DNA of 64,000 nt from Vicinamibacterales bacterium (GTDB lineage Bacteria > Acidobacteriota > Vicinamibacteria > Vicinamibacterales > UBA2999), in the NCBI GenBank assembly GCA_041659285.1, contig JBAZYO010000005.1, forward strand, positions 351,103 to 415,102, read 5' to 3'. Every line of letters begins with the position of its first letter. Within the stretch, counting starts at the first letter, position 1. The translations under genes were made by a program, and so were the position numbers. The notes beneath the pieces are model-generated. The model made no database searches. It was given only the letters and a program-made list of their open reading frames with translations, and had not been told where the DNA came from. Shown one piece after another: positions 38,101 to 46,084 of this stretch.

Positions 38101-38772
38101 GCCGGCTCCGCGCCGTCGATGGTGGTCACGACTCCCACGCAGATGGCCGACGTGCACCAGCCTGCCCTGAGCGAGGCCGGACCCGAGGTCGGGCCGAGTC
38201 GAAGGGGGCCGCAGATGACGCAGGCCGATACGCCAGGGCCGCAGATGACGCAGATAGCGCAGATCATTTCTGCTCATCACGTAGTGCTCGAGGATGCGGC
38301 GATCAAGAGCCTGCGCCCATCCGGCAAGCGGTTCGGCACGCTCGTGCACGCGCTGCTGGCGTCGGTGCCGTTGAGCGCCAAGGCGAAGGAGGTCGCGGAG
38401 CTGGCCGCCCTCCACGCGAAGCTCCTGGGATCGAGCGACGACGAGCAGGCGGCCGCGCGCGCCATCGCCGTCGCCGTGCTGAAGCACCCGCGCCTGGCCG
38501 AGGCGCGGGCGGCGGAGAAGGCCGGCCGCCCGGTGTGGCGCGAGGCGCCGATCTCGCTTCGCATCGCCGACAGCGGCGGCGCGCCGCAGATCGTGGACGG
38601 CCAGGTCGATCTGGCGTACGAGACCGATCAGGGCTGGATGGTGATCGACTTCAAGACCGACATCGAAATTGCGACCGCGCAGGACGCGTACGTGCGCCAG
38701 GTCGCGCTCTACGTCGAGGCGGTCACCACGGCCACCGGAAAGCCCGCCACTGGCCTCATACTGAAGATCTGA
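35104..38772 (+). CDS. addA: AddA-like UvrD-family helicase/nuclease
   Basis: A 1222-residue SF1A helicase-nuclease. The start at 35104 overlaps the addB stop in ATGA; in-frame sequence further upstream is only a shadow of addB. Walker A is EAAAGTGKTTELV near residue 31. Motif II is VDEFQDTDPLQ, motif III follows with FIVGDPKQSIYRFRRAD, and motif V/VI segments are LMTVHKAKGLEFPVV and LAYVAATRARDVLVV. The C-terminal PD-(D/E)XK nuclease shows DGQVDLAYETDQGWMVIDFKTD. Two low-complexity insertions (around 36744-36815 and 38161-38253) are encoded by palindromic or direct DNA repeats and interrupt otherwise conserved sequence without shifting the frame. Confidence 0.9.
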   Translation: MSETRVPRAQPRAENRELIATALDQTMVVEAAAGTGKTTELVGRIVALIENQRARIGEIVAVTFSEKAAGELKLRLREELERARARHAAGTPESALLADAIYDFEEAHVSTIHGFCAELLRERPVEARVDPAFTVLTETQADRLFDDAFTTWLHDQLGKPREGVRRSLRRPVRWRPDDEETNGPIERLRRAARELREWRDHTAPWSRPSYDRHRAVKTLSEQLKAFAEMTARPLKKGDNFSGDTKAARAASTEIERQRRMVGDMVPESVYDGWEAALVGLADNRDFGRPRKGSGAAFAVGVTRDQAVAAHAQLLQDLGAFRDMADADLAALLHEEMRECLSRYEDRKQEAGALDFLDLLIKARDLVRDDAGVRAQFRTRFRVLLVDEFQDTDPLQAELLLLLAGTERAALRPGALFIVGDPKQSIYRFRRADVGAYRRISEELGRAGATPVTLQTSFRSVPAIQHFVNAAFRDDMDGDRVALQADYVSLLGKRPDHPEQPAIVALPVPRPYGRREVTQGALASSQPPAIGQFVKWLLSPECTWSVGERPSSRPQAATGPLRAEAEGATRDDPETRRRIVPSDICLLFRRFMHYGGDVTRDYVEAFEARGIPHLLVGGKTFHEREEVDAVRTALTAIEWPEDELSVYATLHGPLFAIGEEELLEYHASAKVFHPYRVPDNLPARLQPVTQALGQLRELHATRNHRPVADTLGRLIAITRAHAGFILWRGGEQVLANVLHVADMARRYEMEGGLSFRGFVDLLHEASGRADAPEAPILEEGSEGVRLMTVHKAKGLEFPVVILADIGCKLSQEKASRYLDSPKGLCAVSIGGWSPLDLLEHNDEEARRDEAEGVRLAYVAATRARDVLVVPAVGDGPYQKGWVRPLNRALYPPREQRQSPSPRRGVPLFKGKDTVIPEARPDGQQPDASTVRPGTYELIDPESQAAYSVVWWDPVLLDVPADDPRGLRRDDLISKDASPADVAADRARYDQWKQRREAVRAAGSAPSMVVTTPTQMADVHQPALSEAGPEVGPSRRGPQMTQADTPGPQMTQIAQIISAHHVVLEDAAIKSLRPSGKRFGTLVHALLASVPLSAKAKEVAELAALHAKLLGSSDDEQAAARAIAVAVLKHPRLAEARAAEKAGRPVWREAPISLRIADSGGAPQIVDGQVDLAYETDQGWMVIDFKTDIEIATAQDAYVRQVALYVEAVTTATGKPATGLILKI
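36744..36815. repeat. Palindromic repeat element inside addA
   Basis: A GC-rich segment with internal inverted motifs (TCTTCGCGGCCGCAGGCCGCC and GCGCGCGGAGGCGGAGGGAGCGA). It encodes a charged, proline- and arginine-rich insertion (ERPSSRPQAATGPLRAEAEG) unlike the flanking helicase sequence. It is in frame and resembles the elements at 56730-56808 and 58211-58258. Confidence 0.5.
38161..38253. repeat. Repeat cluster inside addA: palindromic element plus 18-bp direct repeat
   Basis: Positions 38161-38206 hold a palindromic element bounded by CCTGCCCTGAGC and GAGTCGAAGGGGG. The 18-bp sequence GGGCCGCAGATGACGCAG then occurs twice, at 38206-38223 and 38236-38253, exactly 30 bases apart. The encoded stretch (SEAGPEVGPSRRGPQMTQ...) is low complexity. 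The ends match those of the element at 48071-48116 when read on the opposite strand. Confidence 0.65.
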
Positions 38773-38774
38773 TC

Positions 38775-39356
38775 ATGAAAAGACTCTGCGTATTTTGCGG
38801 TTCGAGCGTCGGGACCAATCCAGCCTATGCCGAAGCAGCCACCACGATGGGGGCGCTGCTGGCCACTCGCGGCATCGGCCTGGTCTACGGCGGCGGCAAC
38901 GTCGGGCTCATGGGCGTGATCGCCGATGCGGCGCTGGCGGCCGGTGGGGAGGTAATCGGTGTGATCCCGCGGGCGCTCGCGGACCGAGAGGTCGCGCATA
39001 CCGGTCTCACCGACTTGCGTATCGTTGACTCCATGCACACGCGCAAGGCGATGATGGCGGACTTGTCGGATGCCTTCGTCGCCATGCCCGGCGGCGTCGG
39101 CACCTTCGAGGAATTCTTCGAGGCCATCACGTGGACGCAGCTGGGCCTGCATCGCAAGGCCTGCGGCCTGCTGAACGTGGCCGGGTTCTACACACCCCTC
39201 GCGGTGTTCATCGATCAGGCGGTGTCGGAGGGGTTCATCAAGCCGGTGCACCGCGCCGCCATCGTCGTGGACGACGACCCGGCCCGCTTGCTCGACACGC
39301 TGTCAACGATTGAAGTGCCCGACGTTCCCAAGTGGATCCGTCGCGACGAGACGTAA
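38775..39356 (+). CDS. LOG-family nucleotide 5'-monophosphate phosphoribohydrolase
   Basis: A 193-residue cytosolic Rossmann protein of the TIGR00730/LOG family, which cleaves the N-glycosidic bond of cytokinin or purine nucleoside 5'-monophosphates. The fold is marked by RLCVFCGSSVGTNPAY and LVYGGGNVGLMGVIA. The catalytic signature PGGVGTFEEFFE is complete, with Arg and Glu in place (MHTRKAMM upstream). The ATG at 38775 lies two bases after the addA stop, so it is the fourth gene of the fic-addB-addA operon. In bacteria, LOG proteins may recycle nucleotides; a link to DNA processing is only contextual. Confidence 0.9.
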   Translation: MKRLCVFCGSSVGTNPAYAEAATTMGALLATRGIGLVYGGGNVGLMGVIADAALAAGGEVIGVIPRALADREVAHTGLTDLRIVDSMHTRKAMMADLSDAFVAMPGGVGTFEEFFEAITWTQLGLHRKACGLLNVAGFYTPLAVFIDQAVSEGFIKPVHRAAIVVDDDPARLLDTLSTIEVPDVPKWIRRDET

Positions 39357-39374
39357 AGAACGTTGGCTGTCAAT

Positions 39375-40067
39375 TTATCCGGCGAACTTATACCCCAGCC
39401 CGTGCACGGTGAGGATGAACTGCGGGACGCGCGGGTTGGTTTCCAGTTTTTGCCTGAGCCACGCGACGTGCACGTCCACCGTGCGCGTTGAGGGCATCGC
39501 GCTGTAGCCCCACACCTCTTGCAGCAGCTCGTCGCGCGAGATGGTGGCCCCGCGGTGCTCGATGAAATACTTGAGCAACTGGTACTCTTTCGCCGACAGG
39601 TCCAGAGGCTGGCCCTTGCCCATGACCTCCGCCTTGCGCACGTCCACCGTGATGTCGCCGAACTGGTAACGCTCCAACGACAGCCCCGGTGAGCCGCTGG
39701 GGGCGCGGCGCAGCAGCGCCTCGAGCCGCGCCAGCAGCTCGATGGTCTCGAACGGCTTGGTCAGGTAGTCGTCGGCGCCGAGCTTGAGGCCGACCACGCG
39801 ATCCACCACCTGGCTGCGCGCCGTGAGCATGAGGATGGGTGTCAGGATCCCCTGCTGGCGGAGGGTCTTGGCCACGTCGAAGCCGTCGCGGCCCGGCAGC
39901 ATCACGTCCAGCACGATGATGTCGAAGGGCGAGCCGGTGGCCCGCGCCACCGCGACGTTGCCGTCGCCGGCGGTCTCCACCGTGTAGCCTTCCGCCGTCA
40001 GCCGATCGCTCAGCGCCAGCTGCAGGCCCGGCTCGTCTTCGACGAGTAAGAGGCGCTTTTCTGACAA
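39375..40067 (-). CDS. OmpR/PhoB-family response regulator
   Basis: A 230-residue two-domain regulator. The receiver has the acidic pocket (LLVEDEP), the phospho-acceptor Asp54 in IIVLDVMLPGRDG, the switch Thr in LMLTARS and Lys104 in DDYLTKPFE. The C-terminal winged helix shows LSAKEYQLLKYFIEHRGATI and STRTVDVHVAWLRQKLE, ending in the VHGLGYKFAG wing typical of OmpR. It starts three bases after the kinase stop, so the two genes form one operon. Targets are unknown; the TTAAC direct repeats upstream of the kinase are candidate sites. Confidence 0.95.
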   Translation of the reverse strand: MSEKRLLLVEDEPGLQLALSDRLTAEGYTVETAGDGNVAVARATGSPFDIIVLDVMLPGRDGFDVAKTLRQQGILTPILMLTARSQVVDRVVGLKLGADDYLTKPFETIELLARLEALLRRAPSGSPGLSLERYQFGDITVDVRKAEVMGKGQPLDLSAKEYQLLKYFIEHRGATISRDELLQEVWGYSAMPSTRTVDVHVAWLRQKLETNPRVPQFILTVHGLGYKFAG

Positions 40068-40070
40068 GGC

Positions 40071-42113
40071 TTATGAGTGCGCCGACGCCAGCGATCGCTC
40101 GGCTTCCGCCGCCGGGCGATCGTGCACCGCCGGCAGCGAAATGGTAAACGCGCTGCCCTTGCCGGGCTCGCTCGACACCGTCACGCGGCCGCCATGCGCC
40201 TCGGCGATGCGCTGCACGAGGTTGAGGCCCAGGCCGCTGCCGTGGATCTGCTTCGATACCGCTTCCCGGCCGCGGTAGAACGGCTCGAAGATGTGCTTGC
40301 GATCGTCGGCGTCAATGCCGAGACCGCGATCCTCCACCGTGAAGAGCACGCCTTCGGAGCGCTGGCCGGCGGTGCCAGACGGCCGCACGCTGACGCGGAT
40401 CCAGCGCGCCTCGCCGCCATATTTCACCGCGTTGCTGATCAGGTTCTGCAGCGCCGACCGCAGCGCGGTGACGTCGCCCAGCACGTAGCGCAGGTCGTCG
40501 GCGACGTCGGTCTCGACGGTCACGCCGGCGGCGTCGATCTCGGTCCGGCACGCGCCGAGCGAGTCGTTCACGAGCTGCGCGGGGTGAATCGGCTCCTGCG
40601 CGGCGGCGGCGCGGCCGGCGGCGATGCCGGCCAACTGCAGCACGCGCTCCACCGTTTCCGCCAGCCGGCGCGCCTCGCCCTGGATGGTCTCCCCGTATTT
40701 ACGCACGCGCGCCGGATCCCCCACCACGCCGTCGGCGAGGTTGCCCGCGGCGGCGCCGATCACCGACACCGGCGTCCGCAGCTCGTGCGACACCGCGGCG
40801 ACAAACTCCATTTGCTGGCGCGCCAGTTCCTGCGCCCGGCGGGCCGACACCACGATCAACCCAATCGCCAGCGTCAGCAGCAGGAGGACACTCGAGCTGA
40901 CCATGAGGTTGCGTTGCCGAACTGCCGCCACCGCGGCCTCGAGCGAGCCGGCGCGGTGCTTGGCCATCAGCACCCAACGGCCGTCAAAGGGGTTGAACTG
41001 GCCGGCACGCGTGATGACACGGGCGCCGCCCCCACCGCGCGTTTCGCGCTCCACCATCGACACCACCAGATTCTCGGTGTGGACCTTGGCCGTTTCGCCG
41101 GCGACGCCGGGAATCGGGGTCTCAGGTGGTGCTGGCGGAGCCGGGGGTGGCGGCGGGATCGCGCCGGAGCCGCCGCGCGCGAACACGAACATCTGGTCCG
41201 GCCGCGGCCCCATGAAATTCGTGGACACATCCGGCGATGCCGCGATCAACTTGGCCACGCCCGGTTCCGATTCCCACACCACGTTGTTCGGATCGTCCTT
41301 GTGGACCACGGCGACGCGGTAGTCCACTTCCTCGTCATCGCCATGGAAGTGGCGGCGGGCGAGCGACGCCAGCAGAGTGTCGCGAACCACGGCGGGGTCG
41401 AGCCTCACAACCGTGAAGCCGAGAATCGTAATCTTGGGCGGACCGCGGCGGTCGTCGGGCAGCTCGAACAGCGTGACGGGAGAGATCAGGGTGTTGTCGT
41501 CGCCGAGGGAGAGCGACACGCTGCCCTCGCGGCGGAAGCGATCGCCGCTCCCGTTCGCGCCGCCGCCCACGCGCGTGCGTTCGACCTGGAAGCCGACGAA
41601 GTGGGTGGTGAGCGACGCGCGGACGGCGGCGAGGTCGGCCGTCCATTCGGCCGGCTCGAACGCCAGCGCTTGCGCGTTCCATCGGCGCAGGCGGAGTTGC
41701 TCAACGGGGACGACGGATTGCGTGCCGAGGGCGGGGAGCTCAGTGCCGGGCAGCGTGTCCACCAGCAGCACCTCGCGGACCAGTCGCGGCTCGGTCGCGC
41801 TCGTGGTCCAGGCGGAGTAGCGCTGCGCGTAGCCGGTCCAGTTCTCATCGCGGATGGTGGCGCCATCCACCTGCAGGCTCACGAGCGCCCGTGATAGCTC
41901 GGTGTCGAACTCCGTGGCGAACTGCGAGGCCGCCGTTCGCAACGTGCGCTGCATGCGCTCGCGTTCGGCCTGGCTCAGTTGTCCGAGCCACTGGTACTGC
42001 ATGTAGGCGAGCGCCGGCACGAGGAGCATCACCAGGCCCACCAGCACGGTGACCGCCGAGACCCGTCGTCCACGAAGGGACAAGCCTTTTGGGCTGCCCG
42101 TTCCGTACTTCAT
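40071..42113 (-). CDS. Membrane sensor histidine kinase
   Basis: A 680-residue kinase. The ATG at 42113 is preferred to an upstream TTG at 42119. A first membrane helix (VTVLVGLVMLLVPALAYMQY) and a second near residue 395-420 (VSSSVLLLLTLAIGLIVVSA) bracket a large extracytoplasmic sensor domain with a Pro-rich loop. The HisKA box FVAAVSHELRTPVSVIGAAA has His near residue 441. The ATPase domain shows the N box LQNLISNAVKYGG, G1 DRGLGIDADD and G2 GSGLGLNLVQRI. The signal is not deducible. Partner of the response regulator immediately downstream and divergent from a secreted LolA-like gene. Confidence 0.93.
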   Translation of the reverse strand: MKYGTGSPKGLSLRGRRVSAVTVLVGLVMLLVPALAYMQYQWLGQLSQAERERMQRTLRTAASQFATEFDTELSRALVSLQVDGATIRDENWTGYAQRYSAWTTSATEPRLVREVLLVDTLPGTELPALGTQSVVPVEQLRLRRWNAQALAFEPAEWTADLAAVRASLTTHFVGFQVERTRVGGGANGSGDRFRREGSVSLSLGDDNTLISPVTLFELPDDRRGPPKITILGFTVVRLDPAVVRDTLLASLARRHFHGDDEEVDYRVAVVHKDDPNNVVWESEPGVAKLIAASPDVSTNFMGPRPDQMFVFARGGSGAIPPPPPAPPAPPETPIPGVAGETAKVHTENLVVSMVERETRGGGGARVITRAGQFNPFDGRWVLMAKHRAGSLEAAVAAVRQRNLMVSSSVLLLLTLAIGLIVVSARRAQELARQQMEFVAAVSHELRTPVSVIGAAAGNLADGVVGDPARVRKYGETIQGEARRLAETVERVLQLAGIAAGRAAAAQEPIHPAQLVNDSLGACRTEIDAAGVTVETDVADDLRYVLGDVTALRSALQNLISNAVKYGGEARWIRVSVRPSGTAGQRSEGVLFTVEDRGLGIDADDRKHIFEPFYRGREAVSKQIHGSGLGLNLVQRIAEAHGGRVTVSSEPGKGSAFTISLPAVHDRPAAEAERSLASAHS

Positions 42114-42164
42114 GGCCAAAGTCTAGCACGCAGAAAAAGCGATAAATCCAGCCAGATCAAGCAT

Positions 42165-42200
42165 TTAACATCCTTAACAACCTCTTTGCCCAGCCTTAAC
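42165..42200. promoter_or_regulatory. TTAAC direct repeats in the divergent regulatory region
   Basis: TTAAC occurs at 42165, 42174 and 42196 within an AT-richer patch between the divergent kinase and secreted-protein genes. The first two are nine bases apart and the third 22 bases on. Repeats on one face of the helix are typical of OmpR-family binding, so this could be the site of the adjacent response regulator. Spacing is not a perfect match to known boxes. Confidence 0.35.
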
Positions 42201-42282
42201 GTCTGAATCTCCGGCACCACCGTAATATCAACTGGAACCAGTCGGGACCCCCGAATGCGGCCCCGCGTTGAAGGAGCAGAGA

Positions 42283-43260
42283 ATGCGCGCATTAGTGACA
42301 ACCGTGGCGGCCGTAATGCTGGCGTCCACCATTCAAATCGACCGCGTATCCATCCTTCCTCTGGCCGCGCAAGACCGTGTCGCCGAGGTGTTGGCGGCCG
42401 CGAAGAAGGCGCTGGGCGGGGAAGACAAGGTGGCGGGGCTCAAGGGCCTCACCGCCGAGGGTCCGTTCCGCCGCTCGATGGGCGGCCGCGACATGGAAGG
42501 CACTCTGACGCTGACCATCGTCCGGCCCGACAAGATGCGCCGCGTTGAAGAGATCGCCATGGGCGGCATGGTGGGCGGCCCGATGGTCGAGCGCACGTCG
42601 GTGCTGGCCGGCACCAAGGCATGGGACGACACCGCCAATCGCGGCGGCATGGGCGGCGGCATGCAGATCGTAATGCGTGGCGGCCCCGGCGACGGCCCCG
42701 GTGGCCCCGGCGGCCCGGCGCCGCTGACCGAGGAGCAGTTGAACGAAGCGCGCGTGCGCCGCATGAAGGTGCAGATGCAGCGTTGGCTCGCGGCGTTGGC
42801 CACGGAAGGCCCGCAGGCCTGGGTTGATGCCGGCATCGCCGAATCCCCAGACGGCAAGGCCGACATCCTCGAAGCCAAGGAAGACACCGGCCGCGTGCTG
42901 CGGCTGTTCATCGACCAGGGCACGCACCTGCCGTTGATGGTGCAGTACCAGGATCCCAAGCCCATGGTGATGATCGCCGGCGGTCCGGGCGGCCCCGGTC
43001 GTGGCGGTCCCGGTGGTCCTGGCGGCGGACGTCCGCAGATGTCGCCTGAAGAAATGCAGAAGCGCATGGAAGAAATGCGCCGCAACCCGCCCGCCCTTGG
43101 CACCTACGCGATGCACCTTGGTGAATACAAGAAGGTGGACGGCGTGATGCTGCCCCACAAGATCGACATCTCGCTCGACGGCCAGCCGAACGAGGAGTGG
43201 ACGGTCGAGAAGTACAAGGTGAACCCGACCATCAAGGCCGACACCTGGGAGAAGAAGTAA
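42283..43260 (+). CDS. Secreted LolA-like protein with Gly/Met-rich loops
   Basis: A 325-residue exported protein. An AAGGAG site seven bases upstream sets the start at 42283. The signal peptide covers about 30 residues (RALVTTVAAVMLASTIQIDR). The body begins EVLAAAKKALGGEDKVAGLK, then beta strands of the type found in LolA/LppX-like lipid carriers (TLTIVRPDKMRRVEEI). Two Gly/Met/Pro-rich loops (RGGMGGGMQIVMRGGPGDGP and GGPGGPGRGGPGGPGGGRP) interrupt the fold. The C-terminus (EYKKVDGVMLPHKIDISLDG) matches the end of that fold. Function is unknown, perhaps carrying lipid or a hydrophobic ligand for the TonB receptor 82 bases downstream. Confidence 0.6.
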   Translation: MRALVTTVAAVMLASTIQIDRVSILPLAAQDRVAEVLAAAKKALGGEDKVAGLKGLTAEGPFRRSMGGRDMEGTLTLTIVRPDKMRRVEEIAMGGMVGGPMVERTSVLAGTKAWDDTANRGGMGGGMQIVMRGGPGDGPGGPGGPAPLTEEQLNEARVRRMKVQMQRWLAALATEGPQAWVDAGIAESPDGKADILEAKEDTGRVLRLFIDQGTHLPLMVQYQDPKPMVMIAGGPGGPGRGGPGGPGGGRPQMSPEEMQKRMEEMRRNPPALGTYAMHLGEYKKVDGVMLPHKIDISLDGQPNEEWTVEKYKVNPTIKADTWEKK

Positions 43261-43267
43261 CGCGAAT

Positions 43268-43299
43268 CTCGTGATCTCGTGATGTGGTGATTTGGAGAT
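43268..43299 (+). repeat. Degenerate 8-bp tandem repeat
   Basis: Four 8-bp units in a row: CTCGTGAT twice, GTGGTGAT and TTGGAGAT, in the spacer between the LolA-like and TonB receptor genes. Copies diverge toward the right. No function is evident. Confidence 0.6.
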
Positions 43300-43312
43300 C
43301 TGGTGCCAGGAG

Positions 43313-43333
43313 GGCGGCACTTTTAGTGCCGCC
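43313..43333 (+). promoter_or_regulatory. Perfect hairpin between AGGAGG and the receptor start
   Basis: A 9-bp perfect stem (GGCGGCACT / AGTGCCGCC) with a TTT loop. AGGAGG at 43308-43313 touches its left foot and the ATG at 43343 lies ten bases after its right foot. Folded, the hairpin would bring the ribosome site and start codon close; unfolded, they are 30 bases apart. It could also be an attenuator without a T tract. Confidence 0.5.
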
Positions 43334-43342
43334 GAGACCGTT

Positions 43343-46039
43343 ATGAAACGAATTATCGGAAGCATGTTGGTTGTCGCCTCGTTCGTCCTCGCCTTCACGT
43401 CCGGGGCGTCGGCGGCCACCTCCGTCAAGGCTTCGGTGCCCGAGCAGGTGGTGCAGGGCACGGGGACGGGGTCCGTCCTCCGTGTCAGCGTGCTCGACCA
43501 GACCGAGGCAGCGCTGATCATCGCGCAGGTCACGATCGTGGACGCCAAGGGCGTGTCGCACACCGCCCAGGTGGACGAACGCGGCGTGGCCGTGTTCGAG
43601 GGCCTCGAGCCCGGCGCTTACCAGGTGACAGCGACGGCCGAAAGCTTCCGCGCCATCGCCACGCCCTTCACCGTGCGCCGGGGCGAGAACCGGACCACGC
43701 TGAGGCTGGCGGTGGCGTCGATCGAGCAGACGGTGGTGGTGCAGGACCAGAGCGCGGCGGATCGCCGCGACAACGGCTTCACGCAAACCCTGTCGCAGGA
43801 AGAGATCGACTCGCTGCCGGACGACCCGGACGAGATGGCCGACGAGCTCGCGCGCATGGCCGGACCTGGCGCGCAGATCTTCGTGGACGGCTTCCGCGGC
43901 GGCCGGCTGCCGCCGAAGGACCAGATTCAGCAGATCCGCTTCCACACCAACTCGTTCTCGGCGGAATACCACGAGGCCGGCATGGTGCGCGTGGAAGTGA
44001 TCACCAAGCCCGGCATGGGCGGGTGGCGCGGCGGCACGAACTTCGGGTTCCGCGACGAATCGCTGAACGCGAAGAACGTCTTCGCCGATGAAAAAGGCGC
44101 CGAACAGATGCGCCGCTACATGGTGAATTTCTCGGGACCCCTCGCCAAGGGCCGCACCGGCCTGTCGCTGTCGTTCGACGGCAACAGCTCCTACGATTCG
44201 CGGACCATCGTGGCGCAGTCGCCGACCGGCGCCGCGCTCAACTCGCTCGCGGTGGCGCCCACCGATGCCATGAACTTCAGCGCCCGCATGGAGCACCTGC
44301 TTGGCGGCAGCAGCCAGCTCCGCGCGGAATACTCGCGCCGGCAGAACCAACGCAGCAACCTCGGCGTCGGCGATTTCGACCTGCCGGAACGCGCCTATGC
44401 CACCGACATGAACACCGACACCTTCCGCCTGCGCACGACCAACGTAATCGGCAAGAAGGTGTTCAGCGAGTTCCGAGCCGAATTCAACAGCTCGACCAAC
44501 GCCACGCGGCCGGGCTCGGCGCTGCCGGCGATTCGCGTCAACGAGGCCTTCACCGCGGGCGGCGCCGGGCAGTCGGGCGAGCGCACCGCCAGGGAACTCG
44601 AGATTGCGCAGAACTTCGACTTCACCATCGGCCGCAAGCACTCGATGCGCGCCGGCGTGCTGTTTGAAGCCGGCTGGTGGGACAGCAACCAGCAGTCCAA
44701 CGCCAACGGCACCTATACGTTCACGAGCCTCGACGCCTACCAGGCGGGCACCCCGGCCACCTACAGCATCCGCACCGGCAACCCGCTGGTGAACTACTCG
44801 CAGGTCAAGGCGGGCTGGTTCCTGCAAGACGACTTCCGGCCGTCGCGCACGCTGCAGGTCAGCCTCGGCTTGCGCCAGGAAATCCAGACCCAGGTCGATT
44901 CGCGATTCAACCTCGCGCCGCGCGCGGCCTTCACCTGGAACGCCACCAAGAAGACCACGGTGCGCGGCGGCTACGGCATTTTCTACGACTGGTATGAGTC
45001 GAACCTGCTCGAGCAGACCATCCGTGTGGACGGCACCCACCAGATTGACGCGGTGATCCAGAACCCCGGCTTCCCGGTGGGCGAAGGCGGCGGCACTCGG
45101 CTGCCGGCCAGCCTGATTCGCTCGGCCTCGCTGGGCCAGCCCATCATCCACCAGGCCTCGTTCGGCCTCGAGCGTCCGCTCACGGCGTGGGCCGACTTCC
45201 GCGCTGACTACATGTGGACCCGCGGCTACAACACGCTGCGCTCCATCAACGTCAACGCGCCGATCAACGGCGTGCGGCCCGACGCGACCGTCGGCAACAT
45301 CTCGGAGATCCAGTCCACCGGCAAGCGCGCCTCCGACCGCGCGACCGTGGCCCTGAACATGCGCTACATGCCGCGCCGCATCCTCGGCATGGTGATGTAT
45401 CAGTTCGGCAGCCAGCGCAACTACGCCGACGGCCCGTTGTCGCTGCCATCCGACAGCAACAACCCCAGCCTGGATTGGGGCCCGGCGGCGCAGGACGTGC
45501 GTCACCGCATCTTCTTCAACTTCAACTCGCCGATCCGCAACGGCGTGCGCCTCAGCCTGGGCATGCAGGGATCGTCGGCGTTGCCCTACAACGTCACGAC
45601 CGGTTTCGACGCCAACGGCGACACCGTGTTCAACGACCGCGCCGCGGGCGTGGAACGCAACAGCGGCCGCGGCGCCGCGCAGTGGACGGCGAACATCCGC
45701 CTCAACAAGTCGATTGGCCTCGGCGGCGCGCGCGCCGGCGGTCCGGGTATGCCCGGTGGCATGCCCATGCCCCCTCCGCCCTCCGGCGGCGTGGCGGCGC
45801 AGCGCGGCCCCGGCGGGATGCCCGGCGGCCCCGGCGGCGGTGGCGACGGCCCGCAGATCATGGTGATGGAGGGCGGTAACCAGAAGTACCGCCTGGACCT
45901 GTTCGTGAACATCCAGAACGCGTTCAACAACGTGAACTACAACGCGTTTGTCGGCAACCAGTTGTCGTCGTTCTTCGGCACCGCCACTTCGGCCGGCCCC
46001 GCGCGCCGCGTCGAGATCGGCGCTTCGTTCGGCTTCTAG
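43343..46039 (+). CDS. TonB-dependent receptor (Oar-like), complete
   Basis: An 898-residue outer-membrane receptor. The start at 43343 gives a signal peptide (KRIIGSMLVVASFVLAFTSGASA); the upstream in-frame ATG at 43292 lies in spacer sequence. A carboxypeptidase-regulatory-like beta domain (residues about 40-130: LRVSVLDQTEAALIIAQVTI) is followed by a plug-like region (QTLSQEEIDSLPDDPDEMAD) and a 22-strand-type barrel ending in VEIGASFGF. A Gly/Pro-rich extracellular loop (GGPGMPGGMPMPPPPSGGV) sits near the end, as in the secreted gene just upstream. The ligand is unknown. Confidence 0.9.
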   Translation: MKRIIGSMLVVASFVLAFTSGASAATSVKASVPEQVVQGTGTGSVLRVSVLDQTEAALIIAQVTIVDAKGVSHTAQVDERGVAVFEGLEPGAYQVTATAESFRAIATPFTVRRGENRTTLRLAVASIEQTVVVQDQSAADRRDNGFTQTLSQEEIDSLPDDPDEMADELARMAGPGAQIFVDGFRGGRLPPKDQIQQIRFHTNSFSAEYHEAGMVRVEVITKPGMGGWRGGTNFGFRDESLNAKNVFADEKGAEQMRRYMVNFSGPLAKGRTGLSLSFDGNSSYDSRTIVAQSPTGAALNSLAVAPTDAMNFSARMEHLLGGSSQLRAEYSRRQNQRSNLGVGDFDLPERAYATDMNTDTFRLRTTNVIGKKVFSEFRAEFNSSTNATRPGSALPAIRVNEAFTAGGAGQSGERTARELEIAQNFDFTIGRKHSMRAGVLFEAGWWDSNQQSNANGTYTFTSLDAYQAGTPATYSIRTGNPLVNYSQVKAGWFLQDDFRPSRTLQVSLGLRQEIQTQVDSRFNLAPRAAFTWNATKKTTVRGGYGIFYDWYESNLLEQTIRVDGTHQIDAVIQNPGFPVGEGGGTRLPASLIRSASLGQPIIHQASFGLERPLTAWADFRADYMWTRGYNTLRSINVNAPINGVRPDATVGNISEIQSTGKRASDRATVALNMRYMPRRILGMVMYQFGSQRNYADGPLSLPSDSNNPSLDWGPAAQDVRHRIFFNFNSPIRNGVRLSLGMQGSSALPYNVTTGFDANGDTVFNDRAAGVERNSGRGAAQWTANIRLNKSIGLGGARAGGPGMPGGMPMPPPPSGGVAAQRGPGGMPGGPGGGGDGPQIMVMEGGNQKYRLDLFVNIQNAFNNVNYNAFVGNQLSSFFGTATSAGPARRVEIGASFGF

Positions 46040-46072
46040 CCCGGCTCCCGGCTCCCGGCTCCCGGTTCCCGG
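46040..46072 (+). repeat. (CCCGGCT)n tandem repeat
   Basis: Three exact 7-bp units CCCGGCT, a CCCGGTT variant and a partial CCCGG fill the spacer between the receptor stop and the thiO start. The unit is not a multiple of three. It lies 13 bases before thiO, so copy number could alter the distance between promoter and start. Confidence 0.8.
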
Positions 46073-46084
46073 TATCCTGTCGGA

